The translations under genes and the position numbers were made by a program. 64,000 nucleotides of DNA from Fasciolopsis buskii (Eukaryota; Platyhelminthes; Trematoda; Plagiorchiida; Fasciolidae): NCBI GenBank assembly GCA_008360955.1, contig LUCM01010456.1:135816-199815 (forward strand). The letters run 5' to 3'. Shown here piece by piece: positions 12,862 to 24,985 of the stretch (position 1 is its first letter; every line of letters begins with the position of its first letter). The notes under the pieces are model-generated. The model saw nothing but the letters and a program-made list of their open reading frames with translations, did not search any database and was not told the DNA's origin.

Positions 12862-12892
12862 CCCGTCTCTCTCTCTCTCTCGCGCGCGCGCG
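12862..12892. repeat. (TC)n(CG)n tract
   Basis: A TC run passes directly into six CG dinucleotides. Alternating CG of this kind is prone to Z-DNA in vitro, a known property of the sequence class. Confidence 0.9.
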
Positions 12893-13109
12893 GGCGCTTT
12901 GCCTAAGCGGATGATAACCACCATCCATGCGAAAATTGCTTTTACCACACTCCTTCAGTCCCGGCTCATATTACATGTCTAATCCAACCATTTGTGGATG
13001 AAACAAGTTTATTCCTCTATGAACCGGTCAAAAATTATCGCTTGCACTCGAGTTCCTTATTGAATATCTTGACATATCATTTTTAGTCCAAATATCTAAT
13101 TATTTTCTC

Positions 13110-14460
13110 ATAGAGTCCGCAATGGATTTCTGCCGGGAAGCTGCAGGTACCCGACGAATTCCCCCAGTTCTTTTTAAGCTGGTTGGAGATGTCCTCGTGA
13201 AGTCACTTACCTTCTTGCTCCACGACATTTGGAACCCGCAGCATATCTAGTTATCAAGGGTTGAGTCGTTGATTGAACCCACCTTCAAAAAGGGTACATG
13301 CAATGATTGTACCAAGCATCGTGGGATTAATATAATTCAGGTAGTTACTGAGGTCTTAGCTTCGGTAATGCTGCTCTGTTGGACACCGGCTTGCTAGAGT
13401 AACATCCGAGAACAGCAGGCCGAATTTCGTCCTGGTCGAGGTTGCATCGGCCAAACTTTCACTCTTCGGAAGGTACTTCAAGCACGTTATACACAGTCAC
13501 CCCAAATCATAGTTACTTTGTACTTGAAAGGCGCTTTTGATTCAGCGGATCAGACAGCGCTATCCATTGCTCGCCACCGGGGGAGCACGTCAGCGAAGTT
13601 CGTGAAACTTTTACAAACGTTGTACTTGCATACCCATGGTTCATTTGAAACTATTAAGAGTGTTCGACAGTAATCCCATATTTCCATTCTTGTTTGATTG
13701 TATCATGGAGGAGGTAGTGGAGGATACTTCAAGGAGCCTTCAGGAAATGGGCGTCAAACTAACAAGTGAGGAAGAGCTATGCGACTCAGATTACGCAGCG
13801 GACACCTCCAAAACGAGTCTTGGACAGATTCGCAAGGATTGCAGATCCATATGGCAAACGTTTTTTTTACTTTTAAAGTTCAAAGAACTGCTACAAGACT
13901 GGGTAATAGAAGTCCTGAATTGGTAATGCATGGGGAGGAACCGTTCGAAGTACTTTGTTAGCTTCTTACCGAAGTATGGTATTATGGCACATCTAAGGGT
14001 GAAGCAGTGTGCGCTGGACTGTAGCATCAGCCTGATATTGCCTTGAAGATAAACGATCAGGTGTACTGTGGTTCCGTGTGCTCAATTCTACTGCATGATT
14101 GCGAAACATGAAGTGTGAGTGTCAATGATGTTCGTCGTTTGGAGGTTTTCGATCACTGATGTCTACGTAGTATTGTCAGGATTGGATGGAGTGATCGAGT
14201 GAGTAATGTAGAGGTTAGGAATCTAGTATTGGGTGCCGATCCTGAGAACATTCTACCCCAGCGTAAGAAAATTAGTAGAATTCGTTGGTTGGATCACATT
14301 TTGCGTACGGCGAACAGTTGTCTGAAAAACCCTGCCCTATTTTACACTCCTCTCACGGAGTGGAAGAAGACATGTGAGGGGCAACAGATGACATGGAAGA
14401 GTGGAATGTGAAAATTTAGAACGAACTTAAGTAAAGAAAGTTCTTGAAGTTTATATGGTT
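13110..14460 (+). mobile_element. Decayed LINE, most of a reverse transcriptase domain
   Basis: Reading across frames on the plus strand gives the RT blocks in the correct order. They are an AAGTRRIPPVLFKL start (about 13140), PTFKKGT with HRGIN (about 13280-13330), REQQAEFRPGRGCIGQTFTL (about 13410-13460), a catalytic-block remnant LKGAFDSADQTAL (about 13525-13565), a shifted FPFLFDCIMEE with DSDYAADTS (13690-13810), and a tail with RRLEVFDH.. (about 14130), SNVEVRNLVLGADPEN and RIRWLDHILRTANS (14199-14330). The DYADD-type site has decayed to DYAAD. The tail is close to that of the fragment at 1-700, so both probably belong to one family. Confidence 0.85.
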
Positions 14461-17400
14461 AGCTTCTGAAGAATCCGTCAATAGGGTGGCTGGCGAAATT
14501 GAAGCTTGTGACAGTCAACCCTGGTCACTGGATATCCTGCTATCATTTTCCCTGTGTATGATTAGGTTATATTATTTGTGTTGACTGTTACTACATCCGG
14601 TTTTCAGCATGACACTTTCAGCAGTTTTTTGAGTATACGCCAAAGAAGTTTTATCTAAAATGAGGTCATCAAGGTAAGAAATCATTGTCCGCCAATCAGA
14701 GTCGTCTGTTGCCTAAATTATTCGATTGGGAACCCGATCCAAGCTCTATTCTAACCAATAAGGGTGCATCCTATTGAATAAAAACTATGTGAAATGCTTC
14801 TTGTCATTATTTGTCAATAATTTGAGCATTGTTGCCGGGGGAAAAGTCATTGTCAGACCAAATCTCACCAACAGTAAATCAAATTTAACAAGATTGCAAA
14901 TCAATAACCTAGTATAGCTAAACTAAACACCTTGTTGACCGGAATTGGATGACATGGACAAGTCTTCTTTGTTACCTTGTTCTGTTCTGCGGGAGAATCT
15001 TTGTTCACTTCTTGACCGGTCTATCCAAGTGTTATTCAGCCTGACCTTCTACATAGTGTTAACTAAATGCCTACAGTTTGAATAGAAATCCTAATCGCTG
15101 TGTTCCCCTATAAATTTGTTTTTGTTTTGTGCTAGTCTGATATAATTTTATTATTCTCCGACAGCTTTTTTTCTACTTCGTAGCAAATTGGTACTTGCTT
15201 TAAACTAGTAGATAAAGACTTTGTAGCCAAGTGCCGAAATCGCTAGATTCCGGGCAAATCTGTCCAGCTGTTGGCTCAATCCACATCAAATCTTACCCTT
15301 TTTGTCATCTTATCTTTTGGAATCTTTATGGGGAGTGGGAAAGATGTCCGGTTGGATGTGACTGAAACCAAAAGACCGTTCAAACTCGCTGAACTGTATT
15401 CCACGAACACAACCCATTTAAAAAATGTTCACAATACCTTCGTTTCCAGTTTGACGAATAAATGCTGAGTCTGCTTGTTTTAGTTCCGTCCAAAAAGCCG
15501 CTTTCGATTGTTGAATTACCTATTCCAGAAATAATTTCTGTGCAACCTTGGAAGGAAAACTGCATTCTCTTGGAGTTCTTTCGTGCATATTATTAGTTAT
15601 TTCGTTGCTGTTTTGCTCCGCAGTCCACTGTAGTTAGTGTTATGACTCTTCTAATCGATCTAAATTGAAAACGTGCAAATCAACTAAAAGACGAAATTTA
15701 GGAGCGCACGCACAACGGTCAACTCCAGTTATTATGGCCATCGTGCCAACTAGTCAAGCTGTTCCGCAGAAAGAACGAAGTGTGACAGAATAAGAATTAG
15801 TAAACAGCGGATGAACGAACTTGCAGTAATTTTAGATCAACAGTCTGTCGTTGTCTACAAAGCTTCTGTGGAACAGACGATTATGAATGGATTTCAAGCT
15901 TGGATCAGCCACTAGAACTAAAAAACCAGAGTGCACAAGTTTAACCATGCTTTCCGTGATTTAGAACCTACGGAGACTGTTGGCTTCCTGTCTTACGTCT
16001 GTGTACTATCACAAGCACGATGTTCGACGGCCCACTACGAGGACAAACATTTAATGCTGCGGGGAAAATCAGTGGGTTTTTACCCTCGTTACATCTCAGA
16101 GTGCTCCAATCTAATTAGATCCAATGACGAATAAACGACCATGTCGGAAGATAAACCTTGTGATAGGAAGTTTCCTAGTATACATTCTCAGTGCTCGTGT
16201 ACCTAGTGTAAACACGTATCGACTGCGTTTCTAAAAATGATATTCTCATCTTTCCACTAAAAGGGGGATTCAGTTGTGCACTTAAGCATCTCACAATTGA
16301 CAAACTATTCTGCTTTATTCCATCTCTACCAAGTCACATGGACTCCCGGAAACATCCACTTTTTGAAATGCCCGCGGTACGTGGACAGTGTTGGAAAACG
16401 GTATACTGGGGAGTAAGCAGAATGAAGAAGCTGACAAGACATCTTGGTTCAATCCGCTCTTTGAGCCTGTTCGTGTGTGAGCTCCTGAATATACGGAAGG
16501 CGGCCGATTGGTATCACTGAATGAAATGGATCGAGATGAGCAAAAAAGTGAAAGCATTAAGCAATTTTTCAACAATCCACTCTAGACAAATCAAAACAAA
16601 AATCTCAAAATATTCTGTCGGAAAAAGTGGACAGAGAATATTTTCTTCCTATACACTCTTTTTTAAAATCCCATTTAATAATTCGGCCGTGATTCCATAA
16701 CAATATATTTGTGATTAGATCGTGTGCAAAATATGGATACACATACATCAGGAGGATTCTACTGTCCATTTCAACTGTATCTTTTCTTGGAACAGTACCG
16801 GACTTCGTTTTAGCGGGAACAACCAACTGCCGCATACCAAAATATATAGGTGAAGGGTTAACAAACCTAACAGGTAGGGCCGACGTCACCTACCGCAAGC
16901 AGTAGATTCTGTGAATGCTCTTCTCGTCTTGTTATTAGATCATAAGTAATATCATGTAACTAAAACAAAAACACTATCAGTGGCTCAGACCAAACGTATC
17001 TACTAGGTTTACGAGCGAGTTACTACTCTGGCTTTCTCTAGCTACGCCTAACTGCAAGCAGGAAAATAAGAGTAAACCCCCACACACATACATATACAGC
17101 TTCACCAAATCTAAAGTGTCGTGGTTCTCTGCGATTGTAAAATTTATGCATGATGTTATACCTACTCAACTGATAATAGGATGCCAAATGGGCTCCGTTC
17201 TTATTACTTCTCTCCTGATTTCCTTGTGCAGTATTAAGGTCGATGGCTTTTGATGCGATGCCGTCAATGCAATCGTTCCAGTTTCTGCTACAGTCCGACA
17301 CGATAGTAAATTTCGCGAACCATAGGGATTTGAATTTAATATGGTCTGATGCTACAAGACCATTCAAGTACTGTTACTAAGTAACTACGCAAACCAACTC

Positions 17401-17626
17401 ATTTGGAATGGGCAATAGATAACCGCACTTGGTATCCCCGTCATACCTCGGTTAAATAAGTAATTGGAGCTGCAAATTTTGCTTAGCATCGGAAGGCAGT
17501 GTTGATTTTCGTGTGGGGAGGTCAAGAAACAGATAGATAAGGTGTTTCAGAAGTCGCGATCACATCAATCTGGAACTGGATTAGGAACAAACTTGTTTGC
17601 CTGGACTAAAGTGTTCCATCTTCTTT
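14461..17626. other. Unassigned DNA
   Basis: Only short, unrelated open stretches on both strands. Nothing recognisable. Confidence 0.4.
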
Positions 17627-17795
17627 TGCTTCGTTGATTGATGAATCAACAGTGCACCTTGTTTTTCGTGAAAAAAAGTTCGCGACCAGCGGAGGGATGC
17701 CAAGTGGGGAAGTTGATCGCTGATGAGAAGACTCGAATCGGGAATTTCACGTCCAAAAACCACCATCTTATCCGCTTAGCAACCTCCCACTTCCC
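17627..17795 (-). mobile_element. Degraded tRNA-headed SINE copy
   Basis: In reverse orientation the body reads GCGGAGGGATGCCAAGTGGG, as in the copies at 38865 and 44466. A changed B box (ACTCGAATCGGG) lies at about 17731-17742 and a tail remnant TTGATTGATGAATCAAC at 17633-17649. Confidence 0.55.
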
Positions 17796-19519
17796 GACAC
17801 CTCTGTCTTTTCCGACTTAAACAACAAAAACTTCCCCTTATGTCACAACACTTAATATCCATTAATTTCCAGAATGACATTACACCCTATCACGACTTTC
17901 ACATTTTTCAAATGCGATATTTTAACTTATCTTTATCCGTCAACAATTATTAAACCCGAAGTAAAATGGTCACTGGGTCTAGAAAGGTCTTCTCACACCC
18001 GGTACTCTATATGTAATCAATAATTGGTGTATGCTTTTAGGAAGTAAGTGATTCAAATCTTTCTGTTTATCCAGTTGCACGTTTTCGATAAGATATGAGC
18101 ACATTGTAAATTCGCGTTGTGCACGTGATCCTTATATTCCTAATCTAATTTATCGATTGAGGGGAAGGTTCATTTTCTGATCCACGATACATGAAATCTG
18201 GAAATAAAATGAAAAATCTTTGAACCTATTTCATCAAAAGATTGTTTGATCAGGCCAACAGCATTGGAATACAGTCACGAAAGTAGAAAGATCGGTGAAA
18301 TTTGACTGTAAATATCACATGCATTTTTTTTTGAAAAGCTATCGTCCATTATCTTCAAACTATCGTGATCTTATATGGAAGTATGCGTTTCAAATTCCTT
18401 GTATGAGGATTCTTACAGTGCTTGAAGAAAAACTCGTAACATCGCATCCTAATAGAATATAGTTATTCCTGTAGCTTGCAATAAACCGGTCGCCATTGGA
18501 TGTGCATCACTGTAACAATTGAATTTAACTCAGAGCACTGTCAAACGGAGGAAAGAGCACAGGTTAGGCCACGTGACGTTCTTAGTATATGTTAGTAATT
18601 AAATGGGATGGTTTTCTCATCCATTTACAAGCTAAAAGTGAGAAATTTCCGCCATGTAATACGACTATTTGAAAACAGCATGGCCTGACACAAATCGAAG
18701 CCAGTCACTTCTCTGCCACGAAAATTTTTTGGTGAGTAGACAACATATAAGATTATTATCATTTTAATAGTAATATTAATGGTACTGCTGTACCTGTTTC
18801 TTGTGATACGCTTCATGCATAAGTATAGTGGGATGAGCAGCCATAAAATCTAGGGACCGCGCAGGAAGAGGAACGGCCTACATTTGGTTGGAACATGGAG
18901 AAATATGGAATCACATAAGGTCTCGATAAGTCAAGTGTAGCAACGATCCGGCCCATCGCGAACTTTCCTCCATGGCCATATTTGCTGCTATCTGATTAAG
19001 CGAGACAGTACAGACTGTTTGGCATGTTCTTGATCAAAAGTTTCAAACAAAGAACTTACACACAACAGCATTAATCCCTGGAACTCGAAACATGTGGACA
19101 TTTTGCCTGTTGACAAACTCTAATCAACCGAGAGATCACACTGAGATCAATACAGTTTCGGGCGCCTGAAGAAAACCGGGCCAAAACTTCTAATCTATAG
19201 TTAGGTGATTCTTCTTGGGATTGAAATTAGCATATCATTAGACGATTACGCATTGTCTGTAACGGATACTATCTACTTAGTCCCAGGTGATATTCCGATT
19301 ATATTTTCCGGTTTTGGAGTACTGATATGGTAACCCTCAATTTCGGGTGCGCTAACGGAGTGTACATGGAAACATTGCATTGAAAGGTTCTACAAAGGAA
19401 CCATAACTGTGATTCGTGTATAAATTCTTTCCAGTTGGGCTAAGCGAATCATAGGAAATGGGGAGGAATGGCACCGGAATAGAAATAAGTTTCGGGGAGC
19501 ATTTGGAAGATCAAGCAAA
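17796..19519. other. Unassigned DNA
   Basis: No gene or element supported. Confidence 0.4.
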
Positions 19520-19580
19520 ACTTCCCGGAAAGCACATGACCGTTTTTGCAGTTATTGCCACTTGCCAGATTTGGGTTCTG
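19520..19580 (-). ncRNA. Hammerhead-repeat relic, family 1
   Basis: On the minus strand the loop and stem II remnant GGCAATAACTGC is followed by AAAAACGGTCATGTGC. This matches GGCAATAACCGC, GAAACCGGTC and GTGTGC of the intact copy at 33991-34048. CUGA and GAA are lost, so it should be inactive. Confidence 0.45.
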
Positions 19581-19779
19581 TTGTCGAGATACTAATTACA
19601 ATTTCCTTCTATTCTGGTGACATTCTGCTCTCGTTCATAAAGTTCATTCAGCCCAAATGACAATGAACCACAGTTGTGGTCTCTTCAAAGAAGAGGTCCG
19701 ATGAACATTCCTGACGTTGCAAATTAGATTGTGATGAGACATGACAATTCGGAGTGTACAAGCATAAGGAAGTTTGGTC

Positions 19780-19850
19780 AACAGAATACCGGGTACGCAT
19801 ACCTGACGGAGGGCAATAACCGCAAAATCGATTGTGGGCCTCCGGAGAGA
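19780..19850 (+). ncRNA. Hammerhead-repeat relic, family 1
   Basis: AATACCGGGTACGCATAC is followed by CTGACGGAGGGCAATAACC and then GCAAAATCGATT. It aligns with the copy at 33991-34048 but has one extra base in the CUGANGA core, and G12 is changed to A. It is in opposite orientation to the relic at 19520-19580, about 200 bases away. Confidence 0.5.
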
Positions 19851-20948
19851 TTCTACTTAATAGAAACTAAGAATGCAGCTACTGTTGTGTCACGGACTTT
19901 CGAGAAGCCGCAAATACTGACGTTCACCGATTTGTTTCGAACGCACTAGTCTTTTGCGTCTCTGTCAACTGTGTAACGACTTATTGCGCACCCTTCAACA
20001 AAAATGTTGAGCGGGATCGATACCTTATACAAATGCACTAGTATTATTTTCGCAGCTGATTGAAAGTAACCGCTTGGTGACATGCTAGGCTAGGAGGCTT
20101 CCCTGTGTCCATGTGGGCGCTGAAAAACCCAGCCAGCAGCTCTGAAATCACAAATCGGTAGGTGGTGTGAAATTGCCAAAGCTTACAAAAAGACTGGCCT
20201 TATAAAATTCCATCGAGAAAGTAGAAAAACAAAGTTGCGAAATTGCCTAACCCCCCATGTTTTGCTAAAGTAGTCCACTACATCCGCACACACCGATCCG
20301 ACACGAGCCACGGAACTAGACTGGCGTCGTTTGGTAGGGCTACTTGAACATAGGCTGAGTATATAAGTACAGAGAACGTGAAACACTGAGATCAGTTTAA
20401 ATAGCTGTTTCTGGATGACATTTTGATTGAGCTCCATTACAGTGATCACCTGGGCTATCAGTGAAGTCGAACTGTCCCACAGAAATCCCATTGCAAATTC
20501 ATCATGATAGCTACTAGGGCATTTGTTGTTGTTGTTCCTGTTATTGTTGCTTTTCTTCATTCTCGAGACTAACTGCTTCTTTCCCTCCCAAAACCAGCAG
20601 TAACTTGGTTGTAATTCACTCCACTATTTTCTAGTGCTCGAGAAGAAAAAGGTAACAGATCGCATGACAAATTATTTCGTTCCTTCAACCTTTCGTCCCA
20701 TTTTTGTGATTACGGATTGCACTGAAACAAACAACTGATTCCAGAGTCGGAAAGATTTGATGCTCTTTCGAGCGTTTCCTCCGTGAACTGTCTGTGTCGC
20801 AGTGTGTGTGTGTGTGTGTGTATGGTGAAAGTAGACTGGACAAGAAGCAAAATACGCACACACATGTGCGTACACATACGCAAGTACAAACACAAAATGC
20901 ACACATCCACATACACACAAAGACAAAACACTGAGGTCAACCATATCT

Positions 20949-20997
<49 letters not shown>

Positions 20998-21405
20998 AAG
21001 AGGGAATATTTGGTCGATGCATGTCTCATTGGTGGTAGCAATAGCTGTCAGTGTTTACGATAATGAGGATACGAATCACGGTGCGATTCGTTTCTCACCG
21101 GTATTATACGGTATGGTCCAGCCGGACCGAAGACTGACAAATTCTGGTTAACCAGTGACGGAAACAAATTTTTGCTCGAATAGACCCGGGAGGAAATTTG
21201 GTGTTTCTCTGTTTGCTTGCTTAGTTGTGTGTGTGTGTGTGTGTGTGTGCATGTCTGTGTCCATCCGCATATGCCATTAAATGACTTATCCATTTATCTT
21301 AGCCATACGATGAAATATAAAGAAAATAAGAAGGATTAAAAGAAGACTGAATAATGCACGTGTTGTGGTCAACGGAATTTGTGGGTAGGCCTGCCCAAAT
21401 GTATA
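19851..21405. other. 3' flank of the homeobox gene, microsatellite-rich
   Basis: The stretch contains a (TG)n run at 20802-20821, a (GA)n run of about 22 units at 20951-20995 and a (TG)n run at 21226-21249. A 125-codon minus-strand open stretch at 20183-20560 begins with an Asn-rich segment but shows no domain. It could belong to a long 3' untranslated region if the poly(A) signal at 21406 is not used. I do not call it a gene. Confidence 0.5.
20951..20995. repeat. (GA)n microsatellite
   Basis: A clean alternating AG run of about 45 bases. Confidence 0.97.
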
Positions 21406-21411
21406 TTTATT
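21406..21411 (-). terminator. Possible poly(A) signal of the homeobox gene
   Basis: AATAAA on the minus strand, about 590 bases after the stop codon at 22001-22003. It is the first exact copy I found by eye downstream of the stop. Without transcript data its use is an inference. Confidence 0.35.
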
Positions 21412-22000
21412 CATGTGTACAGTACTGAATATTCATTGAAGAGACAATGTACACGTTCGAAGCAACTCCTTATTCTCCAAATTCTTAGTAGGCCCATCAG
21501 CACCATGATGGTCGTAAATCCAAGCTCGATAAGACCAAATCGAAATTCACCCCGAAAAATTGTTACAGAAAGCAGAGGTATATAAAGTAAATGAAAACAC
21601 GGCAAGTCACTACTACTCTTCCTTCACGAAATGGACGATCCAAACGACCGAGGGATACGGTTTTGCTGGTTCGGGAACAAAGAGCAAAGAGATAGAGGTT
21701 TTGAAGTAGAGTAGTGGAATGTGTGTTTGCGTGTATGCATGCGTGGAGATGCATCTGTCAGTCTTTTTCCTGATCTCGATATCACCACATACTCGAGATC
21801 TTCCTTACAAAGGCCCTCGGCTATCACAAAGGGGCTGTGCTTACTAGGCACAAGCAATGCACTGTCGTAGAAACATGATGGTCCGAAGACAAATATTTGG
21901 AATGACGAAAGTGAGTTTTCTGTGAACATGGACACGGGTTTCGTCCTATACAAAAGATCGACGCAATACTGAATCTGACAGGAGAAGAAAGAATCTGGAC

Positions 22001-22788
22001 TCATGAACAGCCGGACAGGAGAGCAGCTGCTTCGGCACATGCGCATAGGGCATAGTATTGCACGATGTTATCGGAGTCACTAGATTTCGCTAGATCATTC
22101 GGCAATTTTGTTCCAGTAGAATTCGGTGGGAATGGAGCCGGCAAATACTGGGAGACAAATTTGCCCAGTTGCATATAGTAAGCTGCCATTTCTGCCGAGC
22201 ATGGTTCCGAAGACTCCTCCGTAGTCTCGTTAGAGTTCGTTGTTGATAATCCGGTTGTTCCTGGTATTCCTGCTGATACCGGTGATTCAGTTATTGCTGG
22301 TCCTGGTGCTGTTGCTGCTGCTGATGATGATGATGACGGCAGCAACGTTTGTAGATGAGACAACTGTGGCAAGCTTGGAAGTGCGGAAAGGGCAGACGGA
22401 ACTCTCTCTAAGGAAGGTGAGAGGTTTGTACTAGATCCGGTCATTTTGTCTACGTGCAAGTACGGATGTGTTTTTGAGGGAGTATTCTGTTGGTTCATTT
22501 GTGAAAATGCATTATGTGCAAGATTTTGAGATACGTTTGTTGTCGAATGGCTTTGCATAAAACTATTTGGTGATGGAATGGATCGCAAACTGTCCAGCAT
22601 GGAAATTGGGAGGTCAGAGTATGGTCGAGGTTCAGCAAAACTTCTGGATCGTTCTAGAATATGTTGCCACGACAAAGTGGATCGCACTGACCCACCGCAT
22701 TCAGAGTCTTTGAAAAGATTTGACCGTGAAGGATCGGTATTATCCTCCATCTGGACGTCTAACTTCGGCATCCGTGGCTCGCTGAGCT
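22001..22788 (-). CDS. Paired-like homeobox protein, exon 4 (C-terminal, with stop)
   Basis: This is the last coding exon of the 939-residue homeobox transcription factor. It starts after a strong acceptor, a pyrimidine-rich stretch ending TCTCTCACAG. It completes a Lys codon left open by exon 3 (A plus AG) and then reads LSEPRMPKLDVQMEDNTD, roughly residues 679-939. The TGA stop is at 22003-22001. The composition is Ser/Thr/Pro-rich, with a Ser run followed by Ala (SSSSSAAATAPGP) and a C-terminal AEMAAYYMQLGKFVSQYLPA segment that may be structured. No OAR motif, the short C-terminal tail of many PRD-like proteins, can be seen. Its length (786 bases after the split codon, a multiple of three) supports the model. 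Confidence 0.85.
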
Positions 22789-23690
22789 CTGTGAGAGAGG
22801 GCGAAAAGAACGAATAATATTGCATTCAATTTCATTGGTTGTGGATCCCAATCTCAATAAAAGAATTAGGTGAAAACGAAGGGAAACAAAGTGTATAGGC
22901 TTTACGTAGTAACTTAATTATTAGGACACCATGTACATGTTGAGAGTAAACTGAAGATGTTCTGTCTATACAAGGCACCCAAATGCATTTAGGTTCTGAA
23001 TATGGAGGCTTTTAATACACAACGTGTTCCAATGATTCGATTCTACGGAAGCCGAATTTTACAGAAATCGATTTCTAATTACACGAAAAAGTCAAGTAAC
23101 CAACTAGATATTCGTATTTACTGTAAGTGATGAGGCACTGTTTAATTTATGAGCTAATAAGCAACAATTTTACAAATTGTTTCATTTAATTGAATTCAAG
23201 CAACTATGTCAACAGTTACACCATGACGTCTGTGCTTACTAGGAGTAGGTTTGTCGTACACCATAACATTAAACACACGAGCATATGAGTGTGAATGTAC
23301 TTTCATAACGCATAGTAAGAGTAGAACTTTCCAGGAATATTACTGCCATCCGAACCAATTTGATGAGTTTGCTAGCAGCAATAAACCACATCATTGTCTA
23401 CGTGCTATAAACATAGGAATCTTGTTGTCAGTAACTTGGCGCCAGTCAAATATCACATTTGGAATTTATTTCTGAAACTAATTGGCTTTGTTGTTTGTCT
23501 AGTCTGGAGGGCATAATTAAGGGAGTTTTCCTAACGACATGTCATAACAATTCAGCAACGACAAAATATGAACACAAAATTTGATCTATATCCCAGTGCA
23601 AAGGAATAGCTTTGAAAGTGAGTTTGCGTAGACCGGCAAAGTTAGGCAGAGACAAATGCACATTCTGAGTGATGAAAACAGGATACGTAC
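22789..23690 (-). other. Intron 3 of the homeobox gene (902 bases)
   Basis: The donor is GTACGTAT at 23690-23683 and the acceptor CACAG ends at 22789. AT-rich, with no other feature visible. Confidence 0.85.
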
Positions 23691-24139
23691 TTGGTGTTGA
23701 TGAAGATAGTAGACCATAATCACCATTCACTGAGCTGGCACCCTTTCCTGTCATGACGGTAGTCAAGGTAGGCTGAATGTGAGAGCAATGGGTACTGATT
23801 TCCGGTTGATTTGATTGGCGTGAACCAAACAGCAACGGATCCCATGAACCAGGTTGATCTGCGGGGTTTGTTGACGGACCCAGTGTATCTTGACTTTCTT
23901 CTTTAGACGCGATTCGTTGTCGCAAAGTTTCCAGATAATCGAGAAACAGCGAGACCGCTCCGGGTGGAATGCCGTTGTTCATAGAAAATTCACATAGGGC
24001 CTGAATCATGGATGGAAATAATTGCTGGGAACCGGACTTGAAAGGACTGGGTAATCGATCCATTGGCACAGGTACAGATGTCGGTAAGTTATTATTGTCA
24101 TCATTCATCATATCGATAGAGTTGTTGTCCATGTTGTTC

Positions 24140-24171
<32 letters not shown>

Positions 24172-24985
24172 GGTTATTTTGATTGGGGTGGGCGATATAA
24201 TGGAGTCTGTGGTGCCTATATGTTGGGCGTATCCATCAGACAATTCTGTCGACGTTCTTTCTAGTCGGGAAGGTTGTGAAGAAGGAGATTTTGTGAGTGA
24301 AGATACAGAAAACGGCAAGTCACTGGCACTGGACGAACTGCATTCAGGGTGTAATGATTTGAATGCCGTGGAACGAGGGTGTATTTCTGCATTAGTAGCG
24401 CGCATAATTGTGGGACATTTCTTCACGGGCTGGAAAACAGATTCCATGGGACCGGAAGTCATGGGTGGACTAATAAGAGATGAACATGTGGAGTCACGTG
24501 CTGACTGAGGAGAAAAAGAACTAGGTTTATTCATTGTAAGCGAAAGGGGAGAATAATCCCCATTGCATGCACTGAGGTTGGCCGTGGTGCTTGCACCCGG
24601 GCGTTTACCAACTGTAAAGGGCATTGAGTACAGATTAGAGGAAGATTCTATTGACTGAGCACATGAGGATGAACCAGGCAGCATTGAAGAAGTACGCTTT
24701 CGAGGTTGCACGATCGAGCCGGATTCTGACTGAATGGACTCATCCGCCTCCATTTCGGCCCCGGGATTGCCTGAGCTAGTGTATGTGGACACTGTGTGGT
24801 TTGTCAATATTTGTCCACATTCTTGTTTACGCCATTTCGCTCGACGATTCTGGAACCATACTTGGACTCGGGATTCACTCAAAGCTAGTTTACTAGCAAT
24901 ATCCTCCCTTGTAGCTGCATCCGGATAAGGACAACTGTCGAACGCGGCCTCTAGTACGGAAAGCTGATGCACGGAGAATGTAGTC
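23691..24985 (-). CDS. Paired-like homeobox protein, exon 3 (homeodomain helices 1-3 and linker)
   Basis: The exon encodes homeodomain residues 6-60 of a sequence-specific nuclear transcription factor, then a long low-complexity region. The acceptor CATTACAG precedes the first base, which completes the Arg-5 codon. Key homeodomain residues are F8, L16, F20, W48, F49, Q50, N51 and R53; helix 3 reads [17 protein letters not shown]. Gln-50 places it among Q50 paired-like factors rather than the K50 types (Otx, Pitx, Goosecoid). The [16 protein letters not shown] stretch resembles the Repo, Otp and Unc-4 groups as I recall them, but [11 protein letters not shown] and loop residues fit none exactly. 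Ser-rich text follows, then an Asn tract at about residues 517-540 and a possibly helical segment, [20 protein letters not shown]. The donor is GTACGTAT. Confidence 0.92.
24141..24172 (-). repeat. (AAC)n tract coding for poly-asparagine
   Basis: About ten Asn codons in a row, followed by K, NN, M, D, NN and a further D/N-rich stretch, inside exon 3. On the plus strand it is a GTT repeat. Confidence 0.95.

Noticed and set aside
20183..20560. 125-codon minus-strand frame beginning with Asn-rich residues as another exon of the homeobox gene
   Set aside because: The gene already ends with a stop at 22001 in the correct frame; no acceptor in phase was identified.
20672..21022. 116-codon minus-strand frame with an (SL)n run
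   Set aside because: It is a translation of the (GA)n microsatellite and neighbouring CA runs.
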